Assembly: GCA_963783785.1 (NCBI GenBank)
Contig: CAWAOQ010000010.1
Coordinates: 1 to 64,000, forward strand
Direction of reading: 5' to 3'
DNA from: CADEEN01 sp963783785
Lineage (GTDB): Bacteria; Pseudomonadota; Gammaproteobacteria; Burkholderiales; Burkholderiaceae_C
Length of the DNA stretch: 64,000 nt
Part shown: piece after piece, positions 45,247 through 53,870 of the stretch
How the letters are laid out: every line of letters begins with the position of its first letter
How positions within the stretch are numbered: the first letter of the stretch is position 1
Notes under the pieces: generated by a model
The model's database searches: none
What the model was told of the DNA's origin: nothing
What the model saw: the letters and a program-made list of their open reading frames with translations, nothing else
Translations under genes and position numbers: made by a program

Positions 45247-46656
45247 TCAGTAGGAGTCGCTGCCGGCGCTACCCGGGGCCAGGTTGTCGAACCGTGTCAG
45301 CGGTTTCAGGAAGGTCAACTTGACGGTACCGACCGGCCCGTTGCGCTGCTTGCCAATCACGATCTCGGCGACGCCTGGTTCCTTGCTTTCCTTGTTGTAG
45401 TAGTCGTCCCGGTATATGAACATGATGACATCGGCATCCTGCTCGATCGCACCTGACTCGCGCAGGTCGCTCATCATTGGACGTTTGTCGTTGCGCGACT
45501 CGACACTGCGATTGAGCTGCGACAGCGCGATCACCGGGCATTGCAGCTCCTTGGCCAGCGCCTTCAGGCCACGCGATATCTCGCCGAGTTCGGTGGCCCG
45601 GTTCTCGTCGCTCGAACTGCTTCCGCTCATCAGTTGCAGATAGTCGATGACGATCAGCCCGAGCTTGCCGCACTGTCGTGCTTGACGCCGAGCCCGCGCA
45701 CGAAGTTCCGCGGAATTGAGTGCCGGCGTTTCGTCAATGAACAGATTGGCGTTCTTCAGCCTGTCGACGGCTTCGCTCAATCGGCCCCATTCGTCGTCGC
45801 CAAGCTTGCCGGTGCGCAGATGGGTCTGATCGATGCGGCCGAGCGAGCCCACCATGCGGAGCGCCAACTGCGAGGCGCCCATCTCCATCGAGAAGACCGC
45901 CACCGGCAGCCCTTCCTGCACTGCCACGTTCTCGGCGATGTTCAGCGCGAACGCCGTCTTGCCCATCGACGGCCGTGCAGCGAGCACGACCAAGTCGCCC
46001 GCCTGCAGGCCGGCGGTCATGCGGTCGAGGTCATAGAAGCCGGTGCGAACGCCCGTCACTTCCTCGGCACCGTTCTCGTGCAATTCGGTCACGCGGTCGA
46101 TCAACTGGACGACCAGCTGATCCATGCTCTGGAAACCCTGCTTGGTGCGCGAGCCCTCCTCGCCGATCTTGAAGATGCGGCCTTCAGCTTCGTCGAGGAT
46201 CTGGCTCACCGCCCGCCCCTGCGGGTTGAATGCGTTGGTGGCGATCTCGTCGCTGGCCTCGATCAGCTTGCGCAGGATCGCCCGTTCGCGAACGATCTCG
46301 GCATAGCGACGCAGGTTGGCCGCGCTCGGGACGCTTTGCGCCAGGGCGTTCAGGTACGCGATGCCGCCGCACTCCTCGGCCTTGCCCAGGCTCTGCAACT
46401 GCTCGAAGACGGTGATCACGTCGGCCGGCTTGCTGGCATTGACCAGCGCGCCAATCGCGGCGTAGATCGCCTTGTGTTCGTAGCGATAGAAGTCGGAGTC
46501 CGTCAGCAGGTCACCGGCGCGATCCCAGGCACTGTTGTCGAGCAGCAGGCCCCCGAGCACGCTTTGCTCGGCTTCGATCGAATGCGGTGGCACGCGCAAG
46601 CGCGCCACCTCGTCGTCGCGTGGGGCGTTGTCACGGGAAGAGAAGACGGCTGACAT
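45247..46656 (-). CDS. dnaB: Replicative DNA helicase DnaB
   Basis: 469 residues. The N-terminal domain (PPHSIEAEQSVLGGLLLDNS) mediates the ring and primase contacts. The RecA-like motor has Walker A ARPSMGKTAFALNIAENV, Walker B LGLIVIDYLQLMSG, and SQLNRSVESRNDKRPMMSDL RESGAIEQDAD. No intein is present. It unwinds DNA at the replication fork with DnaG. It lies downstream of rplI in the same direction, separated by a terminator-like hairpin, the usual betaproteobacterial order. Confidence 0.97.
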   Translation of the reverse strand: MSAVFSSRDNAPRDDEVARLRVPPHSIEAEQSVLGGLLLDNSAWDRAGDLLTDSDFYRYEHKAIYAAIGALVNASKPADVITVFEQLQSLGKAEECGGIAYLNALAQSVPSAANLRRYAEIVRERAILRKLIEASDEIATNAFNPQGRAVSQILDEAEGRIFKIGEEGSRTKQGFQSMDQLVVQLIDRVTELHENGAEEVTGVRTGFYDLDRMTAGLQAGDLVVLAARPSMGKTAFALNIAENVAVQEGLPVAVFSMEMGASQLALRMVGSLGRIDQTHLRTGKLGDDEWGRLSEAVDRLKNANLFIDETPALNSAELRARARRQARQCGKLGLIVIDYLQLMSGSSSSDENRATELGEISRGLKALAKELQCPVIALSQLNRSVESRNDKRPMMSDLRESGAIEQDADVIMFIYRDDYYNKESKEPGVAEIVIGKQRNGPVGTVKLTFLKPLTRFDNLAPGSAGSDSY

Positions 46657-46750
46657 CGTGAGCAGGAGGATGATACGACCCGGTTCGTCGGACAGCTGTG
46701 TGCAAGCCTGTGGATGAACGCGGGAAATCGCGGGATAACACCCACCGGCA

Positions 46751-46785
46751 CAGAAAGACGAAGGGCCAGCAGAGCCGGCCCTTCG
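46751..46785 (-). terminator. Terminator after rplI
   Basis: Reading leftward, CGAAGGGCC (arm at 46777-46785) and GGCCCTTCG (46759-46767) form a 9-bp stem with a 9-base loop, followed by TCTTTCTGT. It lies about 21 bp past the rplI stop, so it probably separates the ribosomal operon from dnaB. The T-tract is imperfect. Confidence 0.75.
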
Positions 46786-46805
46786 AGGCAGTGGGACCGA
46801 TGCGG

Positions 46806-47258
46806 TCAGTCGACTTCGCCGACCACCACCACATTGATGTCCGCCTGCACGTCGCTGTGCAGCGAGACCGTCACGGTCTGCTCACCCACCGTCTTCAGTG
46901 GACCGTTCGGCATGCGAATGCCGGCCTTGGCCACGTCGAAGCCGAGCTTCTTCAGTCCTTCGGCGATGTCGGCATTGGTGACAGAGCCGAAAAGGCGGCC
47001 ATCGACGCCGGCCTTCTGCGAGATCGAGACGGTCTTGCCGGCCATCTTCTCGGCCAGCGCCTGTGCGGCGGAGAGCTTGTCGGACGCCACCTTCTCGAGT
47101 TCGGCGCGCTTGGCCTCGAACTCCTTGATCGCAGCGTCGGTGGCGCGGCGCGCCTGGCGCTGCGGAATCAGGAAGTTGCGGGCGAATCCGTCCTTGACCT
47201 TGACGACATCGCCGAGGTTGCCGAGGTTGGCGACCTTGTCCAACAGGATGACTTGCAT
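46806..47258 (-). CDS. rplI: 50S ribosomal protein L9
   Basis: 150 residues. It starts MQVILLDKVANLGNLGDVVK VK and continues GFARNFLIPQRQARRATD, the long connecting helix (IKEFEAKRAELEKVASDKLS) and the C-terminal domain (DGRLFGSVTNADIAEGLKK). ATG 47258 gives the canonical N-terminus. It follows rpsR by 13 bp. Confidence 0.98.
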   Translation of the reverse strand: MQVILLDKVANLGNLGDVVKVKDGFARNFLIPQRQARRATDAAIKEFEAKRAELEKVASDKLSAAQALAEKMAGKTVSISQKAGVDGRLFGSVTNADIAEGLKKLGFDVAKAGIRMPNGPLKTVGEQTVTVSLHSDVQADINVVVVGEVD

Positions 47259-47271
47259 GGTGATGTGCTCC

Positions 47272-47562
47272 TCAGGCCTTGTGCTGGTCGCTGTATGGCA
47301 GCAACGCCAGGAAGCGCGCACGCTTGATCGCGGTCGTCAGCTGGCGCTGGAAGAAAGCGCGCGTGCCGGTCAGACGCGCTGGCGTGATCTTGCCGTTCTC
47401 GCCAACGAAGTCGCGAAGCGTATCGACATCCTTGTAGTCGATCTTCTCGACACCGGCGACCGTGAAACGGCAGAAGCGCTTGCGGCGGAACAGCAGCGAT
47501 TGTTGGTTGCGCTTGGGTTTGCGGTCCTTCGAGAACCGACCTTTACCACGTGGCGGGGGCAT
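47272..47562 (-). CDS. rpsR: 30S ribosomal protein S18
   Basis: 96 residues. A basic N-terminus (MPPPRGKGRFSKDRKPKRNQ) precedes the conserved FCRFTVAGVEKIDYKDVDTL and GKITPARLTGTRAFFQRQL. It binds S6, encoded two genes upstream. It starts 54 bp after priB. Confidence 0.98.
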   Translation of the reverse strand: MPPPRGKGRFSKDRKPKRNQQSLLFRRKRFCRFTVAGVEKIDYKDVDTLRDFVGENGKITPARLTGTRAFFQRQLTTAIKRARFLALLPYSDQHKA

Positions 47563-47616
47563 GTTGTGATCTCCTGAGAATCTGAATTCGAACAGTCTGG
47601 TACTGGCAGCGCTTGC

Positions 47617-47904
47617 TTAGGCAGGATCGAGAGCCGTGATGTGCAACACGAGGCCGCGGCCGTTGCGGGTGGAACCCAGGAAGCCGGCAAAAGCAGCCGA
47701 ATTGCCCAGGGCCATCGCGCCGATGGGTCGTGTGATCGCCCCGATCGCCACCGCCTTGATCTCCAGCGAGACCTTGCGTGGCACGCCGTCTTCACTGACC
47801 TCGGATTCGTGCTTGAGCAACAGATCCAGGGCCGGCAACCCGGCTGGGGTGTATCGCACGGCACCACGTTCGACCAGCGTCGCTGCCAGAACCAGGCGGT
47901 TCAT
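47617..47904 (-). CDS. priB: Primosomal replication protein N (PriB)
   Basis: 95 residues with an SSB-like OB fold: NRLVLAATLVERGAVRYTPA GLP, LKHESEVSEDGVPRKVSLEI and LGSTRNGRGLVLHITALDP. It helps PriA restart stalled forks. It lies between rpsF and rpsR as in other beta- and gammaproteobacteria, 34 bp after rpsF. Confidence 0.95.
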   Translation of the reverse strand: MNRLVLAATLVERGAVRYTPAGLPALDLLLKHESEVSEDGVPRKVSLEIKAVAIGAITRPIGAMALGNSAAFAGFLGSTRNGRGLVLHITALDPA

Positions 47905-47938
47905 GGCGCTGCACCGGCCAGCGCGGCCTGCGTGATGA

Positions 47939-48307
47939 TCAGGCGGTCGCCTCCTGTTGCTGAGGCGCCTTGCGGGCTTCCTCGCGCTCGACGTGCCTCA
48001 TCATCATCGATGGTGCAGTCTCGGCCTTGTCCATCGCCACGGTCAGATGGCGCAGCACAGCGTCATTGAAGCGGAAACCCGTCTCCAACTCAGCCAGCAC
48101 CTCGTTGCCGCACTCGATGTTCAAGCACAGGTAATGTGCCTTGCCGAGCTTCTGGATCTGGTAGGCCAGCTGACGCCGACCCCAATCCTCGACGCGGTGC
48201 ACCTTGCCGCCTGCGGTGGTGACCAGGCCCTTGTAGCGTTCCAGCATGGCCGGAACCTGTTCGCTTTGATCCGGATGGATCAGCAGAACGATTTCATAGT
48301 GACGCAT
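47939..48307 (-). CDS. rpsF: 30S ribosomal protein S6
   Basis: 122 residues. MRHYEIVLLIHPDQSEQVPA, VHRVEDWGRRQLAYQIQKLG and a Lys/Glu-containing tail (HVEREEARKAPQQQ). A strong AAGGAG precedes ATG 48307. It is the first gene of the rpsF-priB-rpsR-rplI operon. A TATACT box about 80 bp upstream is the likely promoter. Confidence 0.98.
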   Translation of the reverse strand: MRHYEIVLLIHPDQSEQVPAMLERYKGLVTTAGGKVHRVEDWGRRQLAYQIQKLGKAHYLCLNIECGNEVLAELETGFRFNDAVLRHLTVAMDKAETAPSMMMRHVEREEARKAPQQQEATA

Positions 48308-48386
48308 TTGGACTCCTTGTGGTTTCCAGTGGATGGAAGCCGCCCTGCGGCGTCATTGAAGCAGGTGCGGCAAGGGAAAGCTTCGC

Positions 48387-48392
48387 AGTATA
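48387..48392 (-). promoter_or_regulatory. Extended -10 element of the rpsF operon
   Basis: Reading leftward, TGCTATACT gives a TG-extended -10 (TATACT). The hexamer 17 bp upstream (TGAATG) is a poor -35. It lies 80 bp before rpsF, and just past the ppsA stop. Confidence 0.5.
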
Positions 48393-48412
48393 GCAGCGCG
48401 GCGTCGTCGCAT

Positions 48413-50812
48413 TCAGCGCCGAGCCGCCAGGCGCAGCCAAGTCTCTACCACCGAGTCTGGATTGAGCGAGATCGAGACGATGCCTTCCTGAGCGAGCCAG
48501 TCGGCGAAGTCCGGGTGGTCGCTGGGGCCCTGACCGCAGATGCCGACATACTTGCCTGTGGCACGGCAAGCCGTGATGGCACGCGAAATCATCGCCTTGA
48601 CCGCCGGGTCGCGCTCGTCGAAATCGCCGGCCAGTTGTTCGAGGCCGGAGTCGCGATCCAGGCCCAGAGTCAACTGCGTCAGGTCATTCGAGCCGATGGA
48701 CATGCCATCGAAGTGCTCGAGGAACTGGTCGGCCAGGATCGCATTGCTCGGCACCTCGCACATCATGATCAGGCGCAGGCCGTTGACCCCGCGCGCAAGC
48801 CCGCGTTCGGCGAGCATCGCGACCACCCGCTCGGCCTGACGCACGGTGCGAACGAACGGCACCATGATCTCGACATTGGTCAGGCCCATGTCGCTGCGCA
48901 CGCGCTTCAGGGCCTCGCATTCCATGCCGAACGCGTCGCTGAAGTCGCCGCTGATGTAGCGCGAGGCGCCACGGAATCCGAGCATCGGGTTCTCTTCATC
49001 AGGCTCGTAGCGCGCACCGCCAATGAGTTTTCTGTACTCGTTGCTCTTGAAGTCCGACAGCCGCACGATCACCGGCTTGGGCCAGAACGCCGCGGCGATC
49101 GTGGCCACGCCCTCGGCGATCTTGTCGACGTAGAAGGCGCGCGGGCTGGCATGGCCCCGCGCCACCGACTCGACCGCCTTCTTCAACTCCGGGTCGACGT
49201 TGGGGTAGTCGAGAATCGCCTTCGGGTGCACACCGATGTTGTTGTTGATGATGAACTCGAGCCGCGCCAGGCCCACGCCGGCATTGGGGATCTGCGCGAA
49301 CTCGAAAGCCAGTGCCGGGTTGCCGACGTTCATCGTGATCTTGATCGGACAGTACGGCAACTCGCCACGGCTCACTTCGCTGACTTCGGTTTCGAGCAGG
49401 CCGTCATAGATATGGCCGGTGTCGCCCTCCGAGCAGGCCACTGTGACCAGCGCACCATCGTGAAGCTTCTCGGTGGCGTCACCGCAACCGACCACCGCCG
49501 GGATGCCGAGTTCCCGCGCGATGATGGCAGCATGGCAGGTACGGCCGCCGCGGTTGGTGACGATCGCGCTGGCACGCTTCATCACCGGCTCCCAGTTCGG
49601 GTCGGTCATGTCGGTGACCAGCACGTCGCCGGGCTGCACGCGCTCCATCTCGGCAATCGACGACACCACCCGCACCGGACCGGTGCCGATCTTCTGGCCG
49701 ATCGCTCGGCCCTCGGCCAACACGGCACTGTGACCCTTCAGCTTGTATCGGTGTTCGACCTGGCCCACGCCCTGGCTCTTCACCGTTTCGGGCCGCGCTT
49801 GCAGGATGTAGAGCTTGCCGTCGACACCGTCGCGGCCCCACTCGATGTCCATCGGCCGCCCATAGTGCTTCTCGATGACAAGAGCGTATTTGGCCAACTC
49901 GGTCACATCGGCGTCCGACAGCGAATAGCGGTTGCGCAATTCGGGCGGGTTGTCGACCGTCTTGACCAGTTTGCCGCTGGCCGCCTTTTCCTGTTCGGTG
50001 GTGAACTCCATGCGGATCAGCTTGGAGCCCAGGTTGCGCCGGATCACCGCCAGCTTGCCAGCCACGAGTGCGGGCTTGTGGACATAGAACTCGTCGGGGT
50101 TGACGGCGCCCTGCACCACCGTCTCGCCCAGTCCGTAGCTCGACGTGATGAAGATCACGTCCTTGAAGCCACTCTCGGTGTCGATCGTGAACACCACCCC
50201 GGCCGAGCCAATGTCGGAGCGCACCATCCGCTGCACACCGGCCGACAACGCCACATCGGCATGGGCAAATCCTTTGTGCACCCGGTAGCTGATCGCACGG
50301 TCGTTGTAGAGCGACGCGAAAACTTCCTTCATCCGGTGCAGCACCTCGTCGATGCCGTGCACATTCAGGAAGGTCTCCTGCTGACCGGCAAACGAGGCAT
50401 CCGGGAGGTCCTCCGCCGTGGCCGACGATCGCACTGCGAAGGTCGCACTCGAGTCGCCGGCCACGAGCGCCTCGAACGCGCCGCGCACCGCGGCCTCGAG
50501 GTCGGCCGGCAGTGGCGTATCGATAACCCATTGGCGGATCTGTGCGCCCGCGTCGGCCAGCGCGCGCACGTCGTCCGTGTTCAGCGCGGCCAACCGGGCC
50601 TCGATGCGCGCGGCCAGTCCCTCGTGGGCCAGGAAACGGCGAAAGGCGTGGGCCGTGGTGGCAAACCCGCCGGGAACGCGCACGCCCGAACTGGTCAGCT
50701 GGCTGATCATCTCGCCGAGGCTGGCGTTCTTGCCGCCAACCGCGTCGACGTCGGACATCCTCAAACGTTCAAACGGCACGACCAGGGTGGTCGCCAGATG
50801 GTCAGTGGACAT
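48413..50812 (-). CDS. ppsA: Phosphoenolpyruvate synthase
   Basis: 799 residues, the usual length. It converts pyruvate and ATP to PEP, AMP and phosphate for gluconeogenesis. The N-terminal ATP-grasp domain has DVDAVGGKNASLGEMISQL and TFAVRSSATAEDLPDASFAG QQE. The swivel domain has the phosphorylated His in RGGRTCHAAIIARELGIPAV. The C-terminal PEP/pyruvate barrel has VGLARLEFIINN and GSNDLTQLTLGLDRDSG. It is divergent from ppsR, the kinase/phosphorylase that controls it, over 193 bp. Confidence 0.97.
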   Translation of the reverse strand: MSTDHLATTLVVPFERLRMSDVDAVGGKNASLGEMISQLTSSGVRVPGGFATTAHAFRRFLAHEGLAARIEARLAALNTDDVRALADAGAQIRQWVIDTPLPADLEAAVRGAFEALVAGDSSATFAVRSSATAEDLPDASFAGQQETFLNVHGIDEVLHRMKEVFASLYNDRAISYRVHKGFAHADVALSAGVQRMVRSDIGSAGVVFTIDTESGFKDVIFITSSYGLGETVVQGAVNPDEFYVHKPALVAGKLAVIRRNLGSKLIRMEFTTEQEKAASGKLVKTVDNPPELRNRYSLSDADVTELAKYALVIEKHYGRPMDIEWGRDGVDGKLYILQARPETVKSQGVGQVEHRYKLKGHSAVLAEGRAIGQKIGTGPVRVVSSIAEMERVQPGDVLVTDMTDPNWEPVMKRASAIVTNRGGRTCHAAIIARELGIPAVVGCGDATEKLHDGALVTVACSEGDTGHIYDGLLETEVSEVSRGELPYCPIKITMNVGNPALAFEFAQIPNAGVGLARLEFIINNNIGVHPKAILDYPNVDPELKKAVESVARGHASPRAFYVDKIAEGVATIAAAFWPKPVIVRLSDFKSNEYRKLIGGARYEPDEENPMLGFRGASRYISGDFSDAFGMECEALKRVRSDMGLTNVEIMVPFVRTVRQAERVVAMLAERGLARGVNGLRLIMMCEVPSNAILADQFLEHFDGMSIGSNDLTQLTLGLDRDSGLEQLAGDFDERDPAVKAMISRAITACRATGKYVGICGQGPSDHPDFADWLAQEGIVSISLNPDSVVETWLRLAARR

Positions 50813-50956
50813 GGGAAAGCTCCGTGATGATGGAAAACCGGTGCTTCCGCTGGCCAGGCTGGGGCTCGGACCGTCGCTGATCCGGTGTCTTCGAATTTCG
50901 GGCGACAGGAGCGCATCTTCGGGCAGGGCCGCTGAAGGGATTGGCGTTCATTCTAC

Positions 50957-50978
50957 GGGCCTGTCAGGCCCCTATGAT
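50957..50978 (+). promoter_or_regulatory. Palindrome and -10 box upstream of ppsR
   Basis: GGGCCT-GTC-AGGCCC (50957-50971) is a perfect 6-bp inverted repeat placed just upstream of TATGAT (50973-50978), a good -10. No standard -35 is seen. It could be an operator between the divergent ppsA and ppsR genes. Confidence 0.45.
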
Positions 50979-51005
50979 GGGGCCATCCCCGCAGACGAGC
51001 GCCCC

Positions 51006-51830
51006 ATGCCGAATCGCACCGTGTTCTTCGTCTCCGATGGCACCGGCATCACCGCCGAGACCTTTGGCAATTCGATCCTGGCGCAGTTCGGCGGCAAACC
51101 CCGTCACGTGCGCCGGCCCTTCATCGACAGCGTCGACAAGGCGCTGCAGGTGGTGGCCGAAGTCAACCACACGGCCGAGCGCGAAGGCCTGCGACCCATC
51201 GTCTTCATCACGCTGGTCAATGACGAGGTCCGCGATATCGTCGCCGGCGCGGAATGCAAGGGCCTGGTACTGGACATGTTCAAGACATTCGTCGAACCGC
51301 TCGAAGTCGAGTTCGGCGTCAAGAGCAGCCACCGCATCGGCCGTTTCTCCGACGCTGCGAAGAGCACTGAGTACAACGACCGCATCGAGGCGATCAACTT
51401 CTCGTTGGCCCACGACGACGGTCAGAGCGCCAAGAACCTGGCGCTCGCCGACGTGATCCTGGTCGGCGTCAGTCGCAGCGGCAAGACGCCAACCTCGCTG
51501 TACCTGGCGATGCAGCACGGCATCAAGGCCGCCAACTATCCGCTGATCCCAGACGACTTCGAGCGCGGATACCTGCCATCGTCGCTGGCGCCCTACAGGA
51601 AGAAGTGCTTCGGCCTGACCATCGAACCTGTCCGCCTGGCGCAGATCCGCAACGAACGGCGGCCGGGCAGCCGCTACGCGTCGATTGAGAACTGTCGCTA
51701 TGAAGTCAACGAGGCCGAGCGCATGATGAAGCGCGACGGAATCGCATGGCTCAGCTCGACTCACAAGTCGATCGAAGAGATTGCCACGACGATCTTGCGC
51801 GACATCCGCCCGGACCGTCTGATCTACTGA
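51006..51830 (+). CDS. ppsR: PEP synthetase regulatory protein (kinase/pyrophosphorylase PpsR)
   Basis: 274 residues. It phosphorylates PpsA on a Thr next to the catalytic His using ADP, and reverses this with phosphate. It shows RTVFFVSDGTGITAETFGNS, the P-loop VILVGVSRSGKTPTSLYLA, and the C-terminal SRYASIENCRYEVNEAERMM. It lies divergent from its target ppsA, the classic pairing. ATG 51006 matches the family start. It converges on the unknown secreted protein gene with 22 bp between stops. Confidence 0.96.
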   Translation: MPNRTVFFVSDGTGITAETFGNSILAQFGGKPRHVRRPFIDSVDKALQVVAEVNHTAEREGLRPIVFITLVNDEVRDIVAGAECKGLVLDMFKTFVEPLEVEFGVKSSHRIGRFSDAAKSTEYNDRIEAINFSLAHDDGQSAKNLALADVILVGVSRSGKTPTSLYLAMQHGIKAANYPLIPDDFERGYLPSSLAPYRKKCFGLTIEPVRLAQIRNERRPGSRYASIENCRYEVNEAERMMKRDGIAWLSSTHKSIEEIATTILRDIRPDRLIY

Positions 51831-51852
51831 TCGCGGTGCCGCCCCGACCCGT

Positions 51853-52462
51853 TCAGCGCCGGGTGGCCGGTCCGGCGACGTAGAAGCCGCGGGTCTCGCG
51901 GTTGTAGGCGATGCGGTGGCCATTGTTGCAGCTGCCGCACCACCACACCGCCAAGTGCGCCGTCGGGCTCGAGCGAGAGCGCTGCAAATGCGGTGCCAGG
52001 ATCGGGGACCTCGACCAGGAAGCGCACTCGCTGCCTGCCAGCCTCGCGCTGCGATGGACGCTCGACAGGCCTGTCGACGATCGCGACGAACAGGCCGTGC
52101 TCGCCATTGCAGCGTCGATAGGCCCCGACAAAGGCGGTCTGCGGTCTGCCGCTGCCGTCGAACGAGTGTTCGAGCGTGAACGTCAGCCCTTCGAGCGGGT
52201 TGCCGCCGACGGCGCCGAGCAACTCCTCGCCGAACAGCTCGCGCGTGAACGCCTCCGCCGCACACCATGCCGGCTCCAGGCGCTTGACGCTGATCCCGCG
52301 CACGGTGGACGCCCGCGGATTCAAGGTGGCGCGTTGCCACCACGGATCGCGCGCCGGCTCGGCCTGCACGACGACGAACGGCAGCGGTGGCGTGGTCTGC
52401 GCATGCGGCGATGTCACGGCGACAGCAGCGAGGACGACCAGGCTCTGCCAAAGGCGCTTCAT
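51853..52462 (-). CDS. Secreted protein of unknown function, frame-broken
   Basis: About 202 residues. A signal peptide (MKRLWQSLVVLAAVAVTSPH AQ) is followed by a globular part (GISVKRLEPAWCAAEAFTRE, FTLEHSFDGSGRPQTAFVGA Y, CNGEHGLFVAIVDRP). Near 51940, in a GTGGTGGTG tract, the frame changes. The other frame gives WWCGSCNNGHRIAYNRETRG and ends at 51853. Cysteines are present in both halves. I do not recognise the family. It begins with a 4-nt overlap of the trmH-like gene stop, so it is the last gene of the envelope run. Confidence 0.65.
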
Positions 52463-53238
52463 GCCCGACCCCTGGCACGCTGCGTCGCATACAGGCAGAT
52501 CGCCGCCGCTGCCGCGACGTTCAGCGACTCTTCGCCGCCAGGCTGAGGAATCCGCAGCGTCCGGTCGCAGGCCGCCAGCAGGGCTGGCGCGACGCCCTGC
52601 CCCTCGTGGCCGAAGATCCAGCCGCATGGAAACGGCAGCGCGGCTTCGTCAAGCGGGGTGCCACTGTGAGAACTGGTGGCCAGCAGCGGCAAGGCCAGGG
52701 CTGCGAGGTCGCTGACTGACAACCCTTCCACCAGACCGAGTGCGAAATGTGCCCCCATGCCTGCGCGCAGCACCTTCGGCGACCACAGCGCGGCTGTGCC
52801 TTCGAGCGCCAACACCTGGCCGAAGCCGAGCGCCGACGCGCTGCGCAGGATGCTGCCGACGTTGCCTGCGTCCTGCACGCGATCGAGCACCACCGTGGCC
52901 ATACCGGGCCTCACGGCCTGGGTCTGCGGTGCGTCGATCAAGAAACCAATGCCGGCAGGAGACTCGAGCGCACTGACGCTGGCATAGAGCGTTTCGGCCA
53001 CCACCGCCACCTGCGGCGCCCACGCAGCGAGTTCACGCAAGTGCGCCTGTTGCCATGCCGACTCGGTCACCAGTGCGTGCGTGGCGGTGCGCCCACGTGT
53101 GCGCAGAGCCTGACACAGATGTTCGCCTTCCAGCCATACGGAGCCGAGCTTGCGGTACGCCGCAGGCGTGCGCGCCAGCTTGCGCACCCGCACCAGCAGG
53201 GGGTTGCTGCGCGAAGCAATGGCCACCACCGCAGTCAC
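52459..53238 (-). CDS. SpoU/TrmH-family RNA 2'-O-methyltransferase
   Basis: 259 residues. The N-terminal substrate-binding part (RVRKLARTPAAYRKLGSVWL EGEHL) is followed by the knotted SPOUT domain: VVLDRVQDAGNVGSILRSAS ALGF, CGWIFGHEGQGVAP and RIPQPGGEESLNVAAAAAIC L, the three TrmH motifs. It methylates a ribose in rRNA or tRNA using S-adenosylmethionine; which position is unknown. It overlaps rnhB and the following gene by 4 nt each. Confidence 0.92.
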   Translation of the reverse strand: MTAVVAIASRSNPLLVRVRKLARTPAAYRKLGSVWLEGEHLCQALRTRGRTATHALVTESAWQQAHLRELAAWAPQVAVVAETLYASVSALESPAGIGFLIDAPQTQAVRPGMATVVLDRVQDAGNVGSILRSASALGFGQVLALEGTAALWSPKVLRAGMGAHFALGLVEGLSVSDLAALALPLLATSSHSGTPLDEAALPFPCGWIFGHEGQGVAPALLAACDRTLRIPQPGGEESLNVAAAAAICLYATQRARGRA

Positions 53239-53870
53239 AGTGCGCCGTCCAGAACCGCCCGCACCGGGGCGAAAGTGCGGCGGTGTGCCGCGCAGGCACC
53301 GTGCCTGCGCAAGGCAGCAAGGTGTTCGGGTGTCGGGTAGCCTTTGTGCTCGGCAAAGCCATAGGCCGGGTACTGCTCATGCAGCGCGGCGAGCAGTGCA
53401 TCGCGATGGACCTTGGCCACGATCGATGCAGCCGAGATGGCTGCGACCTTCGCATCGCCCTTGACGATCGCTTCGGCCGGCACGTTCAGCAGCGGCAGGC
53501 GATTGCCGTCGACCAGCACGCGCGACGGCACCAGGCGCAGACCCTCGACGGCACGACGCATCGCCAACAGCGTCGCCTGAAGAATGTTCAGGCGATCGAT
53601 CTCGTCGACAGTGGCTTCTGCGACGCTGCAACACAAGGCTCTGGCACGCACCTCGGTAGCCAGCCGTTCTCGCGTGGCCGGGCCGAGGGTCTTCGAATCG
53701 CGCAGTCCCTTGATCGGTTGCAGGTCGTCGAGGATCACTGCAACCGCCACGACTGGGCCGGCCAGCGGCCCGCGACCGGCTTCGTCAACGCCGGCGACCA
53801 GCCCCGGTGTGACCCACACCAGACCGAGTTGCTCAGGCCGATCGAGCAGCGAGGACTTGCGCGATCGCAT
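53235..53870 (-). CDS. rnhB: Ribonuclease HII
   Basis: 211 residues. It removes ribonucleotides from DNA hybrids. The catalytic acids are seen in LVAGVDEAGRGPLAGPVVAV (Asp-Glu), VLVDGNRLPLL (Asp), and near AAISAASIVAKVHRDAL. The C-terminus is HKGYPTPEHLAALRRHGACA. ATG 53870 overlaps the end of lpxB by 38 nt; a later start would remove the overlap but not affect the core. Confidence 0.93.
   Translation of the reverse strand: MRSRKSSLLDRPEQLGLVWVTPGLVAGVDEAGRGPLAGPVVAVAVILDDLQPIKGLRDSKTLGPATRERLATEVRARALCCSVAEATVDEIDRLNILQATLLAMRRAVEGLRLVPSRVLVDGNRLPLLNVPAEAIVKGDAKVAAISAASIVAKVHRDALLAALHEQYPAYGFAEHKGYPTPEHLAALRRHGACAAHRRTFAPVRAVLDGAL

Noticed and set aside
47957..50827. A 956-codon plus-strand open frame
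   Set aside because: Antisense to rpsF and ppsA, both strongly supported; no domain seen.
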